From Prinia subflava (taxonomy: Eukaryota > Chordata > Aves > Passeriformes > Cisticolidae): a stretch of DNA of 64,000 nucleotides. How positions within the stretch are numbered: the stretch's first letter is position 1; each line of letters begins with the position of its first letter. The notes beneath the pieces are model-generated. The model did not search any database. It had not been told where the DNA came from and worked only from the letters and a program-made list of their open reading frames with translations. The stretch spans positions 496,001 through 560,000 of the forward strand of contig NW_026960612.1 in assembly GCF_021018805.1 (NCBI RefSeq), written 5' to 3'. Made by a program: the position numbers and the translations under genes. Shown here one piece after another: positions 11,371 through 23,756 of the stretch.

Positions 11371-14300
11371 CTCTGGAGGGAAAAGACTGTGGAAAGAGAA
11401 GTGCTGACTGAAATGTTTTGTTAGCGGTGGTTTTGTTTGTTTGCTCTTCTAAAAATCTGTCATATGAAATACTAATGGCAAAAGTTTATTTATTCCAGAG
11501 TGCAACTCTGGATGTTAAACAAACTTTAATGTTGATCATCAGCATTTACAGTGGTAAACTGGTAACCTGGCACAAGCAGATACTGATGTTCAACATCAGA
11601 GATTAAAAGAATGCTTATCCAAAGCTGGCGACTCACTTAAATTGTATAAAAAATATCCTACTTAGCTATGTACTCAAAGGAAATAGTTGTGTTTACTATC
11701 TAAACTACAGTTAATTTTGATTCCACTCTGCCCCAACTTTGCTTCAAAAATGAATTAGAAAAAAAAAGAAATGAAAGGAAAAAAGTTGAGTGGTCAAGCA
11801 GTTACTATTACTGAATTAAAAAGTTATGATAGAGTTCTGTAATTCCTGTATTTTCTCTGAACTCCTGAATGTTTTTTCAGCCCTTTTAGCTAACATAAAC
11901 CACATGAATACCAAAGACATTCATTTCATACAGCAAATTTGATTGAATTTCCTAAAATTTTCATAAACTCCAGATTTATACAGGATTAAGCTAGAAGTGC
12001 TGTGATAATTGCAGTGTGTAGATCAGACAGAATTCAGAGAATGGAGAAATGTGTAACCTTGGCCTTTCCATGTGCAACTTGGATGCCTTTGTTTGGAAGT
12101 TATATACAGCCATTGTGAAATGATGTTATTTGCATATTGAAATGTCAGTCATCAAACCTTTGCAGTGTGGGACTTAATTTTTGTAATGACCGAAATTCAG
12201 GATGAAATTTCAAGGATGAAATTCCTTTTCATCAGGATGTTCTGGACGAATTCCTCCAGCCCTTCATCTTTGTAAAGTAAACAGGAATAATGTGTAAAGT
12301 TAAGCTGAAAGGCCTGCTGTTTGTCCTGCAGCCAGTTGTCCAATTGCTTGACACGTAAAGGCCAAGTGAAGCATGTCAGTCTTCCAAGCAGCTTTTTTTT
12401 TTGTTTCTGGTTTATTATTTCAGGTGGTCTCACTCTTACTGATAAGCAAATCAAAGGCAGGAATCATCCAAATTATTAATATAGCTAATATGTATTTTTT
12501 TTTTCCTTAATTAGAGGTGATGATGGGAATTAATGAGTTGGTGTATATATAATATATCAGAAAGGTTCTTTCTGGCTTTCCTTTAATTCTTTGCAGTTCA
12601 CAACTTCCCGTACAGAGGCAATTCAGTCCTTACCTTTTCCTTAACAACCAGTTGTAAACAATTCAGCATAAGGAGCTCAGAAAGGGAAATCTCTGTTCCT
12701 CTTAACTGCCGAGAGCTGGTTCCCTGCAGGCAAGCTGCGGCTGGCCAGCTGTGAGTGTGAATGGCAGGAGCTTCTGGCCCTTGCTCTGACCTCAGCAGCA
12801 GCCTCTGGTTCCTGCTGGGGAACGAGTTCTTCCGTTTTCACAAGGACAAGCACTCTTAGTCTCTGGTGAGAACTGACTTCAATTCCGCTTTCTCAGCAAG
12901 ACAGTAGCTGTTAATCAGTATATTAGGCTTGTGAGAGGTAAACAAAACATTTGATTTTGGTTTCCTTGTCAGGTAGCGACATCTTCATTTGAAGATATTT
13001 TGCAGAAAGTGAGCAACTCCTGCCTCCCAAGCCTGGATGTTCCTGACATTTGGTATAATATTGAGTGTAGGTAGAACAGCACTCCTTTTGGGGTTAGAGA
13101 GCTTTTCCCACATTTAGTACAGCAGAGGCTGCTTTTCCTTTTACTTTATTCTTCCCCAAATGTTTTATCATCTTTCACTTTTTAAGTTTTGTATTGCGGT
13201 GCTTTCTTCCTCACATCTTGAACACTTCACCGTAACTGATAGGTGCATTAGGGCACTTAAGGAGCATAAGATACAGGCAAAATAGCTGATTTGATGGAAT
13301 CTTGACCCTAAAGGAGTGAAGGTAAGGCAGAAAGGTGAAGAAAAGTGTGGAAGAGAGGCAGTGTATGAATACATGTGCAAAGAAGTGAAAGAAGGGTGAT
13401 TGCAGAGTCTTTTTTTTTCTGTCCATAATTCTATCATGACATTTTGAAACAAAATAATTCCCTAATCTTTGGGATTCTAGAAAAATAGCTTCAAAGTATG
13501 AATCTCAAAGGCTTCAGAATGAGAAGAAGGGTGAACAGATATTGTCAGTTAGCTTAAATGTGTAGGAGCTGAGAACTTTGGAACTAATGTTTTGGGAAAG
13601 GTGCTGACACATGATTTTTGTGAAGATTGCTGTTAGCAATATTGTAATGTGAAAAACTTGGAAGAGCATGGCTAGCAAATACATACTAGTGTGGATAGCA
13701 CTCATTAATTTAAGTACATTTAGAGGCTTCATAATCTAGCACAAAGTAGTTTAAAATAGTAGATTAATGTATTAACATTATGTTAAGTGTTTGTTTTCTA
13801 GTTTGCTTTTTGCTGAATATTTAGAAGAAAAGTTTTGAAGGTAAGCAATTGGGAAAAAAAACAAACAACAAATCTTTTTAAAGTAGAACATAGTTACATT
13901 CAGGGAGACCTCAACATTAATTTTGATTTCTTTTTACTATCTGTATGTCTTTATGGCTTTTAAAGGTGCCTTACTTTTTTCTTGCTTAAAATACTTTAAT
14001 GCAAAAAAAAAAAAAAAAAAAAAAAAAGAAAGACCAAGTCCCTGCTTAGGCAGTCAAGGGTCAGTTTTCATAGTTGTCTGACCTTTTTAGACTACACCAA
14101 GATAGTGTATGTGAGATGTAGGGGTTTTTTTGTGCCCAGAGTTATAAAACTATTTTGCACAGCTTGCTTTAATAAAGAGCAGATTGGTTAGTAACATCAG
14201 GAGGGACTTCTATCTAAAAAAAAACAACAATAAAATGCTCTCTTGGTGTGCAGTTGGCTTTCCTGTCCTTTTGATTATTGGCCAATATATTTTAAATCAT

Positions 14301-14913
14301 GCATTGTAGCATTCTCTTCTCTTACTCCCTTGACTGTAGCTAAAACATCATCACATTTCATGATAAAAAACTTTATGTAATAAAAAATTATGTGGCCGCT
14401 GGGATTTTCTTTTCTGGCCTTACCTGTTGACTCAAGGTGCATGCTGTACATTCTCCAGAGGGGTAGTTTATAGGCTTCATAGGTTTTGTTTGTTTGTTTT
14501 CCCCCAGCCCAGTGAATGCTAAGGCCATTTTTACAATACGTTCACATGAGTAACTTTAGGAATGCTGCTCATTCTCTGAGGCTTCTCAGGAACATTCAAG
14601 TGTTCAAAGTGTGGTCTTTGCAGAATGGAGACTGATGCCTTCTGAACTGGCAAGTGCAGAGCAGCCATGTGTTCTCAGCTGTAACGAGGCTCCAGGCAAA
14701 AGGTGTTGGCCTTTATCTAGCCATTTGTTAGTCCCAGGTTCTCAGAGGTTAATTAAAAAATAAAATACAACTTTCCTGAAAATCTAATAATTGTTGGGAT
14801 GAACTAAATTAATGCAGTGCTCAGATAGGAAATGGTGAATAGACATCCCAACTATGCCAAGACAACGTAATAGCAACTTTGTTCATTTAATAGAGATTGC
14901 TGCTTTTAGAAAT

Positions 14914-15305
14914 TGTGGATGCATGGCTGGAAAAGCAGGGACATGTGCACAATCCTGCTTTTAGCCTAAAGGATGAGTAGAAGCTGAAACGTCCTTGAAC
15001 CGTTCCTTAGATGGGATAAGGAGGAAGTAAAGTTTGGAGCAATAGCTGTAACAGGATGCTAGACAGGATGCGCTGACCATAAGTTGGAGAAGGCTCACAG
15101 CATCCAGCCGCGTGGACAGAGCTTCTAAGCCAATTATGTATACTGCAAGGACGCGTGAACACTATGGTTTAACCAATGATGTTCAGAGTTAGGTGCATTA
15201 TATGTTTAGCACAGTATAAATGTAAGCCAAATAGCTGAATAAACGAGCAAGATTTTTAACTCATATTGAGTGCTGTCTTGACTCTGGCTGATTCCCCGGC
15301 CAACA
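14914..15305 (+). mobile_element. class II (ERVK-like) solo LTR
   Basis: Starts TGTGGATGCATGG and ends GGCCAACA, flanked by perfect 6-bp duplications AGAAAT (14908-14913 and 15306-15311). TATAAA at 15215-15220 and AATAAA at 15238-15243 are in the order and spacing of a U3-R boundary, so the LTR is plus-oriented. Termini, promoter, poly(A) signal and TSD are all intact. Confidence 0.92.
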
Positions 15306-15311
15306 AGAAAT

Positions 15312-16812
15312 ATGTGAAGCTGCAGAGTTGGCATATGTGTCTGTTACCTCTTAAAAAAGTAAGCATTTACATGCCCTTTTACTAACTAGTAATGGCATGT
15401 GGGGTGTTTCCAAACCTCATAGTTCCAGAATATGTTTGATAAACATCCAGTCAGAGTAGAAAAAAGCTTACAAAAACAACAACAAAAAACCCCCCAATGA
15501 CTGGGGTTTCCCATACATCCCAGGGTCCAGCCTTGCAGAGAAACAGCTTAATTATAGCGAGACGACTTCTCTGGACATGCTTTGTAAAATAAAAGGGTTT
15601 CATATTAACGAAAATAATAAACATTATTGAACAAAGAAATACAAGCCGAACACAGTGTAGAAAACACTCTTACACTGGCTAAGGCAGTCCAAAAAAGCCC
15701 CGAGCACCTCTGTGTTGTCCTTTTAGTGCTCAATTGTTTAGGTGGGCTATTTGGCACCTTGCCCAATGAAATTGGCAACAGGCTTTGAGGTGCACTTCCA
15801 AAGCCCAATTAGGGCTTTTGTGCTGGCACTGAGCCAATTACAATGAGAAGGCTATAGAAAATTCTAGTTTAACTTCCTTACATGTTCCAAGGTAAGCTGA
15901 AACTTTTTCCCTTATACAGAGACACCTGCTTGCGTGTGGAAATGCACTGCTACACCCAACCACCTACATCTGAACTGTGCGGATAAATGTGACTGCTGAT
16001 TGCTTTTATTCATAAAAAGACACTCTGGCCTTCAGGATATGTTTGCTTCTGCTTAAAACAGGCATATTATAAAACAAGTTATTCCATAAAAAGTTAGTAT
16101 TAAAAAGAAAATTAGGTTTTCTGCATTGCAACCTCATCTATAAAAATGTTTTCACTGAATCTCTAGCTCATATATTATTTCTCCAAGAGGGAAGAGAGAG
16201 AGACAACTTAAAAATGGGAGGTGATGAGGTCTGGAGGACAGTAATAAAAGCACAGCCCTTGGGTTAGTGTTGCTGGGTGTTTTTGCAATGTCTGTGATAA
16301 AGTGGTATATTTTGTGATAGGACTAACACATTAAAACTGATGCATAAGTAAGGAAATTACTGATACAATCAGAACTAGATGGTTTGGGGTTTTTTAATTT
16401 GCCCCGACTCCATTACTTTTGAACTTAAATCAGAAAAAGGTTTTAAGAGGAAATTGATATTTTCATATCCACTGTGTTAAAAGAGAGATCAGAATAGCAA
16501 TTTTCAAATGCAAAGAAAGAGCAAATGAATCAATAATAACCCTAAGCTATCTGATTGAACAAGTGTTTTAGCCTTTGTAAACAAACACAAGTTATATTGT
16601 AATGGACTTCTTTTTCATTGAGAACTAAAAGCTAATGATAGATTGTTGTGAGTCATATGTGTTAGCAGAGTTAGGAAGCAGGCAATTGCCATAGATGCTG
16701 TTCTGCTTTACACTATGTTTTCTCTTGAGAATTGTTCAGTGAGCAAGCTTCCTTTTGTACCTTGCAATTCTTTTAATATTATATACAAATTTGGGGAAAA
16801 ATAAAAGTTTGA
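15312..16812. other. no gene seen
   Basis: AT-rich sequence without recognisable coding or RNA genes. The 67-codon minus ORF at 15605-15808 lies in a stretch with two ATTGG (CCAAT) boxes on the minus strand and could be part of an old LTR, but no termini or TSD could be placed. Confidence 0.5.
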
Positions 16813-16816
16813 TAAA

Positions 16817-17496
16817 TGTGGTAAATATGGTATATTAATTCATGTTCTTATGGATTATAGTATGTTAAATCATAAATATAACAGTAAATATGTTATGTGG
16901 AATGTAACCTTAGTTCCATCCAGCCACAGAATTGACGAATTCCAAGGCTGGAAACACCCAAAACCACCATTTAGGAGGACACAATGAAATGTCGGGAAGC
17001 AGAGGCACCGTCATTGGCATTAGAAAGGAGGACACCTTAAGATAAGCAATCAGTTCTCCTCCCAAAGGCAGCAGAGTCATCAGAGCTTCACCATCTCGCT
17101 GATCACTGGAGGAGAACATCCGTCCATTCAAAATTTCATCTTCCATTCACTCACTGGAGGACCGAAATTGACACTTCTCCCTCCCATAGGAGACCCCATT
17201 CAGCAGACCAACAACGGCAATGCATTTGAATAACTATTCCAAGGAGACAAAGAACTGTGGGGAAATCTTATGCCAGGGCAAAATAAAATGTATAAAGCTT
17301 GGACCCCAAACGGGGCCAATTCGTGAACACTGGGGGACTGCAGTGTGATAGAGGCTGCTTTCCGGTTCACCCTCTGACCATCCCGGGTTATCGTCACCGT
17401 AACTCCGCTTGTTGGTTTTACCGAAATTCTGTAATTTGATTTTTTTAATAAACCAAATTATATTTCAATTGGCAAAGGGGATTGGCATTTATAACA
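16817..17496 (+). mobile_element. gamma-like solo LTR
   Basis: Begins TGTGGTAAATATGG and ends GGCATTTATAACA. The start matches the LTR at 41136 (TGTGGGAAATATGG, then TTAATTCATGTTC) and the end is shared with the LTRs at 23757, 41136 and 44479. TATAAA lies at 17291-17296 and AATAAA at 17448-17453. A 4-bp duplication TAAA flanks it (16813-16816, 17497-17500), consistent with a class I integrase. Confidence 0.85.
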
Positions 17497-17500
17497 TAAA

Positions 17501-18231
17501 TGTTGACTCTTGGTGACACAAATGATAAAGCATATCTTTGAGTCTTTCCATAGGAATTCATACCTGGTTAAAGTGAAGTAGTGAGTTGCACTCTGAGGGC
17601 TTCACTCATGACTTTGTGCATTAAAAAACCTACAAGAATTATTGCAATCTCTCTTTGTAAATACAAAACAATTCTGTTAGCTGTTAAAAGCTGTTTGGCT
17701 TTCTAGCCAGCTTCACAGTGCCTTGAGAAGGCCTATGAGGAAGCTGAACTGTACATATGCTGTGTACATGTGGAGTGCAGCACTGGGACATAGCTCAAGA
17801 AGCAGTGAGAGACCCACGCCATATGGAGTGGTGTAGCACCCCACAGAGAACCTTGGCATCCCTAGAAGTAGCGGTACGGACAAGGGGATGGTAGAGAAAG
17901 GAATTTTTTGTTTACTTCTGCAGTAACAGGGTTCAAACTGCTCAGAAAGCCAGCACAGTTGCCGAATCATCTGGTGTTAACTTCATCTTTCTGCTTCAGC
18001 TTGTAGATGTGCCTTTTGAAAAGGCATGAGCATTTAGTTCTCCTGGTGGTATTCAGAGGTCTCTGGCATCTCTGTCTTCATAGCACATTGTAACTCTGTG
18101 AGGTTCTCTGCAGAGCCAGAAAGCATATACTTTCCCACCTACAAGTTCCTGTTTGGTATACCTTGAGACTAAAGTCTTGCTAAAGCAACAAGATACGGAG
18201 AATGAAAAAATTAAAGTTTGCTGTAGTTTTC

Positions 18232-18273
<42 letters not shown>

Positions 18274-18807
18274 TAGAGCTTTGGTTTCTAGGATAGTTGA
18301 TATTTTGTGATGCTTCAAAGAGGGTTTATTTTTTCTTTCTGATGATTCTTTTCCCTGGCCTTCCAAAATGTGAATTAGACTTTTACATTGCTGAAGGCAG
18401 GATAACACAGAAATATCTCAATATAATGAAAATGCTGATTAAACACCTACTTTAAAATTTCATGAAGCTGTTCAGGGTTAAATGTTTCCATGTACTTTTC
18501 AATGAGAGTGATTTTTGAAAATTCATCTATTGTTTAAGTTAGTTGCATTAGGTTTTAAAGGGTTCTGATGGAGTGGAAAATGTAAAAGCAGTGAAACTTT
18601 TTTTATAATTTGACGATGTTTTCTTTGTGAATTCCAGCAGATTTGGTATCCCACATTATAAGAAATATTGTAATGACCAAATTCAACAGTTTTTTTAAAA
18701 CTGCTCTGTTAGAGCCCAGACTTTGAATTCTGCATTCAGGTCAAGTCTGACCCTTAGGCTTAACACACATAGTAAAGAAGTATATTCGTAACTAAGAGGC
18801 AGACTTC
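17501..18807. other. no gene seen; long poly(A) run
   Basis: AT-rich, no coding signal. A 31-base A run at 18235-18265 could mark the 3' end of an old retroposed copy, but no recognisable source sequence or TSD precedes it. Confidence 0.5.
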
Positions 18808-19021
18808 CAGTGTGTTGGGGGTTAGATTTGTTTCTTTTTCACTTACAGAATTTTTTCCCATAAGTTGCTGGGAGACTAATGACTGAGTGCTTGACTAAAA
18901 CAAAGAAGTGGCCAAAGGAGATGGCAGCACCGGGCTACACCTATTGTTTCTGGGTCTCTGGGAGTTTCCCTCAGAGGGGGGAGATAACGTGAGTTTTGGG
19001 GGAGGTAAAAGGGTTGGGGGC

Positions 19022-19435
19022 TGTTGTTGTTTAAATTTATGGGGGGCTCCCAGGGAGGGTCCCCCGGGAGACCCCCGGGGTCCTTGGGGTCGTGGGTATT
19101 CCTGTGCTGGCAGGCAAAGAGACTTCAGACGGCTGCTGAGGTGCTGATGAGGTGAGGGTTTATTCAGTGAGGGAGAGGGGAAGGGAAGGGGAGAGGGCGA
19201 AAGGGGGCAAAGAGGGAAAGGGAGCGTCCGGACGCCTCCAGGGGAAGAGGGGCAAGAGGGAGAGACCCCTTGCCTTAGCATTCTTATCACAGAGGTTCAA
19301 AGGGGCGCGGTAACATTCTCCAGCCAATGAGGTTGCAGATACACGATACTGCAGGGAGGGTACAGACTTGGGATAAACCATACATTTTCCAGGGGTGAGC
19401 TAGAGCAAACCATTTCCATAAAATGCAATCCCACA
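19022..19435 (-). repeat. 3' LTR of the compact provirus
   Basis: 414 bp, plus-strand start TGTTGTTGTTTAAATTT and end CAATCCCACA. AATAAA on the minus strand corresponds to 19159-19164. Estimated 5% or more diverged from its partner at 21284-21694, including small indels in the purine-rich part. The same LTR family occurs as a solo copy at 61947-62388. Confidence 0.88.
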
Positions 19436-20759
19436 AGTCACCCTTTTTTTCTTTAAAATGTGAGAAGAGAAATATGACATATGATAATAAACAATTTAAA
19501 AATGAAACAGTAATTACACAGTTTTGCAGCATGAAACCAAATACAATTGCAGTAAGGATTATGTTATACTGTGAACAGTTTATCTGACCTTGTAATTGCA
19601 GTTAACGGGTTATGTGAGTTTATATTGCAAGATTTGAAACAAGTTAACAAATTTGGTAGAGCCTTTCCAGCGTGACTGGCCTAATAGTGTCTAGCCTTTT
19701 CCAACTGGCTTTTCAGACCACCACAGTGCCCAGTTTAGGCTAAGGCGCTGACCTCTGCTCCCACTCTAGGAACAGGAAAATCATGTGGAGTTCCCCGGGC
19801 TCCACACACGGCCTCAGATTCTCACCCACGGATCTGAGCCAAATCACTCCTTTCACTTTCCATCTGGTTCAACCGAAAGGACCTACACTCTGCATGCAAT
19901 TGTTTACATTTGTCCATATGTACCCACTGGGGTTTTTTTTCGTCCATACTTGCACCAGAAGTATCAGAGACCTAACAAAAGACCCCCAGTTTTAGGTCAT
20001 CAAAAGAAAAACAAAAGAAAAAAACTACAAAAACCGCCAAATACTTTCTCAGACACCAATTTAGGTTATCAATCACCCTCAGAACTAACTGAGGACAGCA
20101 TAAACCCAAAAAGCGTTACTGATTCAGTAGTCTACCACTGAATCGCGCCTTACAAGAAGACAATTCAAAAACTGCTTCCCATGGATCTACCCTTGTGACC
20201 TGAAAAGGCCTCTGCTTTCTAAAACAGAAAACAGGGGAATCTGCAATATTCACACACACAAAACTAGAAAGGCATAATTGTAAAACTACTTCATGGGGAT
20301 GGGAAGGAAACGGAGGGGTTTGGGACACCCTGCTGTTTGGCCAGAACAGCAAGGGACAGGGGCAGAAAAACAGGGAAAGGGAATCAAAGTAGCATTAACA
20401 ATTATACAAGGCTGTAAAACTGGTATTACAAATTCACTTTAGCTTTGGGTTTGGTTTCTTAGCGTTTACCTTGTGGCACTTGGAAAGCGGAAGATGGGAC
20501 TGAGGGCACGTGGCCATGGTGGCCATGCGGTCACAGCACACATGGCACTAGCCATGCCGTGCCGGGTTTAGCAGGAAGGTGTTAACTCTCGGGGCTTTGT
20601 TAAGGGAAATAGGGTTAGGGAGAAGGAGCAGCGAGGGGAGGAGGGGGTAAGGGTAAGGAAGGAGGTTACATAATTTACAGAACCGAGTTTTGAAAGGTGC
20701 GAGGCTTGGGCACAGTTGAAGACTGCTTTTTCCTTCTCTGATTGCTGTCTCGCTGAGTT

Positions 20760-21200
20760 CTTTTCGCTGCTGTCCAGGGGCGTTGGCTGCTCGGGCTCGC
20801 TTGACGGTGTGCGGGGCTCTTCTTGCCGCTGTTGCCAGGCGGGGGGAGGGGCACCTGTTCTCCGCGCGGCTTCTCCCGGTGCTGGGGCCTGCGCGCACGC
20901 CGCGGCAGGGCCGGGGCCACGTGTCCGCTCGTGCCGGGACTGCCCCGCGCCGCGGTCCCGCTGGGCCGGGGCCGCTCCGCCGCCGGGGCCGCACTGGAGC
21001 CCCGCCGGAGCCCCACCACGCTGACACCCGGGCCCGCGCTGGGCCAGGGCTGCGCTGCCGCTTTGCCGAGGCGGGCCGGGGCCCCAAGGGGCCAGGACCC
21101 GGGCCCGCGCCGGGCTGGTCGGCGGTGGTGGGACGCGAGGTCTCTGCGCGGTGGGGGAGGGGCTGCCCTGGGCCGCGGTGGCCCAGAATGACTGCTCCAC
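20760..21200 (-). other. GC-rich internal block of the compact provirus
   Basis: Strongly GC- and CpG-rich against AT-rich surroundings, open in several frames on both strands. Minus-strand frames give Pro/Arg/Ala/Gly-rich peptides of 179-222 codons without a recognisable domain; openness is expected from composition. It may be a remnant of gag leader or p12-like sequence, or captured cellular DNA. No function is assigned. Confidence 0.5.
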
Positions 21201-21283
21201 CGGAGACGGCACCGAAACGGAGTTACCATGGTCCATCTTGTCTCAGGGTCGTTGGTGCTGTTGCCTGACATTGGTGCGTCATC

Positions 21284-21694
21284 TGTTGTTGTTTAAATTT
21301 GTGGGGGGCTCCCAGGGAGGGTCCCCTGGGAGACCCCCGGGGTCCTTGGGGTTGTGGGTGTTCCCGTGCTGGCAGGCAAAGAGACTTCAGACGCCGGTGG
21401 GGTGCTGATGATGTGAGGGTTTATTCACAGAGATAGGGGGGAAGGGAAGGGGAGAGGGGGAAAGGGGAAGAGGGAAGGGGAGCGTCCGGACGCCTCCAGG
21501 GGAAGGGGGGCAAAGTAGGCGAGACCCCTTGCCTTAGCATTCTTATCACAGAGGTTCAAAGGGGCGCGGTAACATTCTCCAGCCAATGAGGTTACAGATA
21601 CACGATACTGCAGGGAAGATACAGACTTGGGATAAACCATACATTTTCCAGGGGTGAGCTAGAGCAAACCATTTCCATAAAATGCAATCCCACA
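21284..21694 (-). repeat. 5' LTR of the compact provirus
   Basis: 411 bp, same termini as 19022-19435 (TGTTGTTGTTTAAATTT to CAATCCCACA on the plus strand). AATAAA on the minus strand corresponds to 21420-21425. Followed on the minus strand by GATGACGCACC, where a primer site would be expected. Confidence 0.88.
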
Positions 21695-22314
21695 GGGGGC
21701 AGCTTCACTCTCCTGCTCTGGGCATCAGAGAGAGAATTGCCAGGCTGCTGCTTGCTGCACGAGTTTGCTGTTACCACCCCGTTCGGTCTTGGAAAATTGA
21801 CCACCATCTGGTTGTGTGCGCCAGAACCCTGAGCTCGCCTCTTCCTGCCCTGCCGCGCTGGCCCTGTCCCACTGCCGCCCTTTCTTCGGTGCTGCTCTGA
21901 GGCTTTCCACCACTCTGTGGCCCTGCACTGCCCTGCCCTGCCGGGACATCCCTGCCGCTCCAGCTACCACCGACAGAGCTTCTGATACATCTCATCCACC
22001 AGCCTGGGACTTTCCACCCTTCCAGCTTGGTGCTCTCGGAGTCCCAAGAGATCAGACTGCCCCAGGCTTTGTGAAACCAAAGCCCCTCAACGTTCTTGGT
22101 TCTGTTTATTATTAATGCTGTAGTTGCTATTGTTTACTTGCCTTGTTAGGCACACTAGTAAAGGACTGCTATTCCTATCCCCATACCTCTGCCTGAAAGC
22201 CCCTTTAATTTTCTAAATTAGAATAATTTGGAAGGAGAGGATTTGAATTCTCCATCCCAAGGGGGGTCCTGCCCCTCCCTAGCAGACAGCTGTCTTTCAA
22301 ACCAAGACACAGTG

Positions 22315-23751
22315 AAAGATACTTTTTAGCCCAGTATCACTCAAACAGCCAGACTGAGTTATTTCACAACTATAAGGAAGTTGAACATAAGGAAAACAAT
22401 TTATACTGAGCCTGACAAGTGGAGAGCCAAGGTCAGTGTCATTCTACATTGAGGAATTGGTTAGAGACATTTTGTGGTGTTAATAGTTTTATAACTACTC
22501 TGGAGTGAAAGTCTGCTTTATTCCCAATGCTGAAACCAAAGGAATGAAACTTGGCTTTTAAATGGACAGATTTATATCAATGAGGAGGTATTCAACTCTC
22601 AATACAGGATGTGGTCCGACTTCTCTCTCAACAGCCATGCTTGCTGGGTCCCCTACTTTGAGTTATGCCCAAGTGAACAAGCCACAGACACACTATTTGC
22701 TGTATTGAATCCAGTAGTGCTCAAAAAATAGTATCATCCTTTTTGCCCAATCAAAGTTGTCTCCCTCCACTATTATAAAAGATAGAGGAGAATTGAGACA
22801 CATTTGCCTCCAGCATGCCTCTTTGCCTTTTGATGTAGTGTGTATTTCAGATTGATTCCCCTGGATCTTTGCCAGGACATACTTGGAGATGATGCTGAGA
22901 CAATCTGGCCCATCTCCTGATACATCCCCTCTCTCCTCTGGTGTGGTCATGCAACAAGTAGGAAACAGATGTTGCTGAAAGCTAGCAGGTTGCTGCTTGG
23001 GAGGGAGGGGAAGGGAGAAAGGGCAGTGCAGTGAAAGAGGACAACTGGAAGGTGATCCCAGGCTGGAGAAGGGGAGGGCAGATCTTCAACTTTCAGCACT
23101 GGCCCACACAGATTTAATAAAAGCAGCTGAAGTTGAAGAACATTGTTCAAGTAACCAAGGTGACCAATGGGCCTCAGCAGTTATTGGCTTTGCTAATTGT
23201 ATTTATTGCAAGGTTGTGCAGAGTTTGTCAGAACAAGGTGGTATTATTTTTGACTGTTGAGAGTATTTCTTTGTAAATAAATGTTGGCTGAGCTGGATTC
23301 CTTACATCTTTTTGAATTCTGCTTTTTTTAGTAGTTGCATGGGAACCACTGTACCACTGTATTAATGTGACTAATACTCTGTAAACACAAAATACCAGCC
23401 CATAACACAAAAGTACAACCCCCACAACAAAGAAGAAAATAACACTCCTTACCTGCCAAGAGGTATCAAAAAGAGTTTAACAGAAGATATTGTGGGTGTT
23501 AGGAAATAATTAGAATATCCTGAATTATCATAAGGATCTACCATTAAAAAAAAAGCATTGGTTTCAGAAAAACTTGTTCAGCTTAGTATAAAACAGTAAA
23601 ACTGATTCTGTTGTTTTGTAGTCACTGAGCCTTTTTTGCTGTACTTAAACAGTATAGCAATGAATACATTTACCCTGAATTTCCATGAAAAGTACTCGTC
23701 ATTTGAATTAATTAACCAAGGCTTATGTAAAGTAAAAAAAGATACTTGTGC
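22315..23751. other. no gene seen
   Basis: Mixed-composition sequence without retroviral motifs. Short ORFs at 22693-22950 and 22997-23260 overlap on opposite strands and show no domain. Nothing supportable beyond the absence of features. Confidence 0.5.
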
Positions 23752-23756
23752 TAAAA

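Larger units (their letters stand above)
5960..14907. other. gene-free AT-rich stretch
   Basis: No ORF above about 117 codons, no recognisable domain and no retroviral gene. The longest open stretches (7241-7594, 10765-11088, 7879-8196) have no conserved motif, signal or splice context I can support. It contains homopolymer runs (for example A at 14003-14027), the hairpin at 11273-11370, and two related repeats at 9740-9860 and 12278-12380. A TATA-like and AATAAA pair at about 9204 and 9222 may be an old LTR but has no TSD I could find. Confidence 0.6.
19022..21694 (-). mobile_element. compact non-autonomous class II provirus
   Basis: Two direct-repeat LTRs bound 1848 bp of interior. Perfect 6-bp duplications GGGGGC flank the whole unit (19016-19021, 21695-21700). 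A polypurine-like tract (rc AAAGAAAAAAAGGGTGACT) abuts the left LTR, so the element reads on the minus strand. No gag, protease, RT, integrase or env motif is recognisable in any frame. The interior has a GC-rich block (about 20760-21200) and an AT-richer remainder. No convincing TGG-starting primer site follows the right LTR. It would need enzymes in trans. Confidence 0.85.
18813..22309 (-). mobile_element. ERVL-like solo LTR split by a nested provirus
   Basis: On the minus strand it starts TGTCTTGGTTTGAAAG at 22309 and ends CCCCCAACA at 18813. Perfect 5-bp duplications CAGTG lie at 18808-18812 and 22310-22314. The LTR proper is 18813-19021 plus 21701-22309 (818 bp); the middle is a younger class II provirus. 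The start resembles that of the LTR at 51775 and, from general knowledge, a common bird LTR family. The 5-bp TSD fits class III. Confidence 0.82.

Noticed and set aside
18235..18265. Processed pseudogene signalled by a 31-base A run
   Set aside because: No recognisable coding or RNA sequence upstream and no flanking duplication.
20548..21271. Overlapping 160-222-codon ORFs on both strands
   Set aside because: GC-rich block open in most frames; no domain recognised. Kept only as a composition feature.
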